Source of the DNA: RBG-13-33-26 sp964430085
GTDB lineage: Archaea; Nanobdellota; Nanobdellia; Pacearchaeales; GW2011-AR1
Direction: 5' to 3'
Assembly (NCBI GenBank): GCA_964430085.1
Contig: CAYSES010000015.1
Span: 1-14,397 of the forward strand
Length of the DNA: 14,397 bases
In this document: positions 12,836 to 14,397 of the stretch, one piece after another
Layout: each line of letters starts with the position of its first letter
How positions within the stretch are numbered: the first letter of the stretch is position 1
Translations under genes and position numbers: made by a program
Notes under the pieces: model-generated
Told to the model about the DNA's origin: nothing
Database searches by the model: none
Seen by the model: the letters and a program-made list of their open reading frames with translations, nothing else

Positions 12836-13983
12836 AAACAATTTATCTTGATAACGCTGCAACAACAAAAGTAGATGATGAAGTATTGAAAACCATGATT
12901 CCTTATTTTAATGAGAAGTATGGAAATGCTTCATCAGTTCATTTTAAAGGACAAGAAGCAAAAGAAGCATTGGAAAAAAGCAGGAAAGTAATTGCAAAAG
13001 AAATAGGGGCCAAGAATTATGAAATTATTTTTACTTCTGGAGGAACTGAATCAAATAATTTTGCATTAAAGGGTTTGTTCTTTTGGAATAAAGAAAATAA
13101 CACTGGGAAAAATCATATTGTAACAACAAAAATTGAACATGATTGCGTCCGCAATACTTGCAAATGGCTGGAAAAACAAGGAGTAAGAGTAACATATCTT
13201 GATGTTGATGAAGAAGGTTTTGTTAATTTGGCAGAACTTGAAGGAGCTATAACTGATGAAACTTTTGTTGTTTCTGTAATTCATGGGAATAATGAAATAG
13301 GAACTATCCAAGATCTAAAAGCAATTGGTGAGGTCTGTAAAAGAAAGGGAGTATTATTTCATACTGATGCTTGTCAAAGTTTTACAAAGGTTCCGATAAA
13401 TGTAAAAAAACAAAACCTAGACCTTGTAACTCTAAATGCTCATAAAATTCATGGGCCAAAGGGAGTAGGAGCCTTGTATATTCGTGCTAGTGTTAAAATT
13501 GTTCCACTTCTTCATGGAGGGGGGCATGAAAGGGGATTAAGAAGCGGGACAGAAAATGTTTCTGGAATTGTTGGTTTTGCAAAAGCTGTTAGTATTGCAA
13601 ATAAAAAAGATATCGAAAAAATGATCAGATTAAGAAATAAATTAATAGAAGGAATCTTGAAGATTCCAAATACAAGACTTAATGGAAGCAGAGAAAAAAG
13701 ACTTTGTAATAATATAAATATTTCCTTTAACAATATAGAAGGAGAATCGGTTGGCGGTTATTTGGAGAGTTTAGGGATATGTACTTCTACAGGAAGTGCG
13801 TGTGCCTCTCATTCCCTTGAAACAAGCCATGTCCTTAAGGCAATAGGACTTACACCATTACAAGCTAATAGTTCGCTAAGATTAAGTATTAGTAAGTATA
13901 CAACAGAAGAAGAAATAAATTTTGTTTTAGAAAAACTTTCAAAAGTTGTAGAAAAACTAAGAAAAATCTCACCAATAAAATAA
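12832..13983 (+). CDS. iscS: Cysteine desulfurase, NifS/IscS family
   Basis: This PLP enzyme converts cysteine to alanine and a protein-bound persulfide for Fe-S clusters or thiolated tRNA. The 383 residues cover a full class V aminotransferase fold. Visible sites are Y-L-D-N-A-A-T-T at the start (5-12), S-G-G-T-E-S-N-N (69-76), His103 in I-E-H-D-C-V that stacks on PLP, Asp179 in H-T-D-A-C-Q, the PLP lysine Lys205 in A-H-K-I-H-G-P-K-G, R-S-G-T-E-N (237-242), and the catalytic loop Cys324 in S-T-G-S-A-C-A-S. The short Cys loop fits the NifS/IscS group (group I). It is coupled to the ArsR-family gene and followed by two mini-genes and a DUF1858 gene, implying Fe-S or sulfur handling. A NifU/IscU scaffold, if present, lies beyond the window. 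Confidence 0.95.
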   Translation: MKTIYLDNAATTKVDDEVLKTMIPYFNEKYGNASSVHFKGQEAKEALEKSRKVIAKEIGAKNYEIIFTSGGTESNNFALKGLFFWNKENNTGKNHIVTTKIEHDCVRNTCKWLEKQGVRVTYLDVDEEGFVNLAELEGAITDETFVVSVIHGNNEIGTIQDLKAIGEVCKRKGVLFHTDACQSFTKVPINVKKQNLDLVTLNAHKIHGPKGVGALYIRASVKIVPLLHGGGHERGLRSGTENVSGIVGFAKAVSIANKKDIEKMIRLRNKLIEGILKIPNTRLNGSREKRLCNNINISFNNIEGESVGGYLESLGICTSTGSACASHSLETSHVLKAIGLTPLQANSSLRLSISKYTTEEEINFVLEKLSKVVEKLRKISPIK

Positions 13984-14007
13984 AATTAGGAGGAAAAAAT
14001 GAAAAAA
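13978..14007 (+). repeat. Duplicated 30-nt translation-start segment, copy 1
   Basis: These 30 nt, which include a stop-flanking AT stretch, AGGAGG and the first codons ATG AAA AAA, are identical to 14075-14104. The Shine-Dalgarno element (AGGAGG at 13988-13993) lies 5 nt before the ATG at 13999. Confidence 0.9.
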
Positions 14008-14076
14008 ACAAAAAAATGTAAATGTTGCGGATGTAATCCATGTAGATGTAAGCCAGATTGCAAGTGCAAAAAATAA
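13999..14076 (+). CDS. 25-residue cysteine-rich peptide, metallothionein-like
   Basis: A short reading frame with a strong Shine-Dalgarno (AGGAGG, 5 nt spacing) in the 15-nt gap after the cysteine desulfurase gene. It encodes 25 residues, of which 8 are Cys (7, 9, 10, 12, 15, 17, 21, 23), giving CxCCxC, CxC and CxC clusters; the rest is mainly Lys with two Pro and single Gly, Asn, Asp, Arg and Thr, and no aromatic or aliphatic residue. This composition is metallothionein-like and the peptide is likely to bind several soft metal ions or be an Fe-S/persulfide acceptor. No precise homology is claimed. The SD, operon position and Cys pattern together argue that it is translated. Confidence 0.75.
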   Translation: MKKTKKCKCCGCNPCRCKPDCKCKK

Positions 14077-14104
14077 ATAAAATTAGGAGGAAAAAATGAA
14101 AAAA
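14075..14104 (+). repeat. Duplicated 30-nt translation-start segment, copy 2
   Basis: Exact second copy of 13978-14007, 97 nt downstream. It provides the AGGAGG (14085-14090) and start codon of the acidic mini-gene, so the two mini-genes share identical initiation regions. Confidence 0.9.
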
Positions 14105-14215
14105 TTCAAAGAATTTGCATGTGCATTCAAGAATGAATCAGAATGCGAAGAAGAATTAAATGACGATGGTATAAGTTTAGACGAGGTAGAAGATGAGTAC
14201 TTTGAAAAAGAATGA
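14096..14215 (+). CDS. 39-residue acidic peptide, unknown function
   Basis: A short frame with the same strong Shine-Dalgarno and 5-nt spacing as the Cys-rich peptide upstream. The product has a Lys/Phe N-terminus (K-K-F-K-E-F-A-C-A-F-K), two cysteines (9 and 17), and a strongly acidic C-terminal two thirds (E-C-E-E-E-L-N-D-D, then D-E-V-E-D-E-Y-F-E-K-E), predicted helical. No family is recognised. Its end overlaps the DUF1858 gene by 23 nt in another frame, implying coupled translation. It could be a partner or adaptor for its neighbours, but that is speculation. Confidence 0.6.
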   Translation: MKKFKEFACAFKNESECEEELNDDGISLDEVEDEYFEKE

Positions 14216-14397
14216 AACAAAAAACAAGAATGTAATCTCAAAAGATATAACTTTTGCAGAATTACTAGAAAAACATCCTAGTGCAGCAAATATTTTGTTT
14301 GAATCAGGATTGCACTGCATTGGATGCGGGATGGCCATGTACGAAACTTTAGAACAGGGATGCTTGGCTCATGGAATGAACAAAAAACAAATTGGTG
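14193..14397 (+). CDS. DUF1858 / hybrid-cluster-protein-associated disulfide-domain protein (3' end beyond window)
   Basis: Only the first 68 residues and one base are present. After a hydrophilic start (M-S-T-L-K-K-N-E-T-K-N-K-N) comes the family pattern: I-S-K-D-I-T-F-A-E-L-L-E-K-H-P (15-29), A-A-N-I-L-F-E-S-G-L-H (31-41), then C-I-G-C-G-M-A (42-48), E-T-L-E-Q-G (51-56) and H-G-M. The C-x-G-C pair is the redox-active or metal-binding site of this family, which is often found beside hybrid cluster proteins and Fe-S genes. The ATG at 14193 has GAGGT (14183-14187) 5 nt upstream and overlaps the acidic mini-gene. Biochemical function is unknown. Confidence 0.88.
   Translation, partial: MSTLKKNETKNKNVISKDITFAELLEKHPSAANILFESGLHCIGCGMAMYETLEQGCLAHGMNKKQIG

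Noticed and set aside
1..14397. CRISPR array, insertion sequence, prophage or integrated element
   Set aside because: No regularly spaced repeats, transposase, integrase or tRNA-end duplication was seen; the tRNA genes are intact and flanked by housekeeping genes.

Overview
The window reads as a small, AT-rich archaeal genome, most likely a DPANN-type lineage (Woesearchaeota/Pacearchaeota-like; this placement is inference). The archaeal signals are a ribosomal protein S27ae / S24e / Spt4 / RpoE1 operon, an Fcf1-type PIN nuclease, an Lhr-family helicase, an SbcD-related archaeal phosphoesterase, and TATA boxes about 25-30 nt ahead of start codons with no room for a leader. Coding density is very high: genes are coupled by TAATG or ATGA overlaps or meet tail-to-tail with a few bases shared. 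A run of 100 Ns (8391-8490) marks a scaffold join, so the order across it is an assembly claim and the sequence is probably a draft or metagenome-derived genome.

Layout. 61-432: four-helix membrane protein (minus). 532-1863: minus-strand information-processing operon rpoE1-spt4-rps24e-rps27ae. 1950-2282: unknown gene on the plus strand, sitting between rpoE1 and the Fcf1-like PIN gene (2287-2637, minus). 2705-3972: a translationally coupled pair, helical/HTH-like protein plus a second PIN-domain protein. 4013-4083: tRNA-Trp. 4085-5140: DisA-type diadenylate cyclase (minus), divergent from an MFS transporter (5241-6650). 6634-7371: archaeal phosphoesterase (minus), divergent from tRNA-Ser(GGA) (7422-7502). 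7515-8381: membrane-anchored unknown protein and a DUF4429-like protein (minus). After the gap: a small winged-helix protein (8530-8787), RadC (8784-9455, minus), tRNA-Arg(GCG) (9537-9610), a Met/His-rich two-helix membrane protein (9672-9863), and the Lhr helicase (9866-12439, minus).

The last 1.9 kb is the most interesting. Divergent from lhr is a plus-strand operon of an ArsR-family regulator, a NifS/IscS cysteine desulfurase, a 25-residue peptide with 8 cysteines, a 39-residue acidic peptide, and a DUF1858 / hybrid-cluster-protein-associated CxGC protein cut by the window end. A TGAA-N6-TTCA operator lies on the start of the regulator gene, just downstream of its TATA box. I infer a metal-, sulfur- or redox-responsive unit that mobilises sulfur and binds metal or Fe-S. 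The two mini-genes are easily missed by gene callers.

No stretch over 300 bases lacks a gene. The longest intergenic pieces are about 100 nt (433-531, 5141-5240) plus the N gap, and hold only promoter-like AT-rich sequence. Positions 1-60 show nothing I can support. No CRISPR array, insertion sequence or rRNA was seen.
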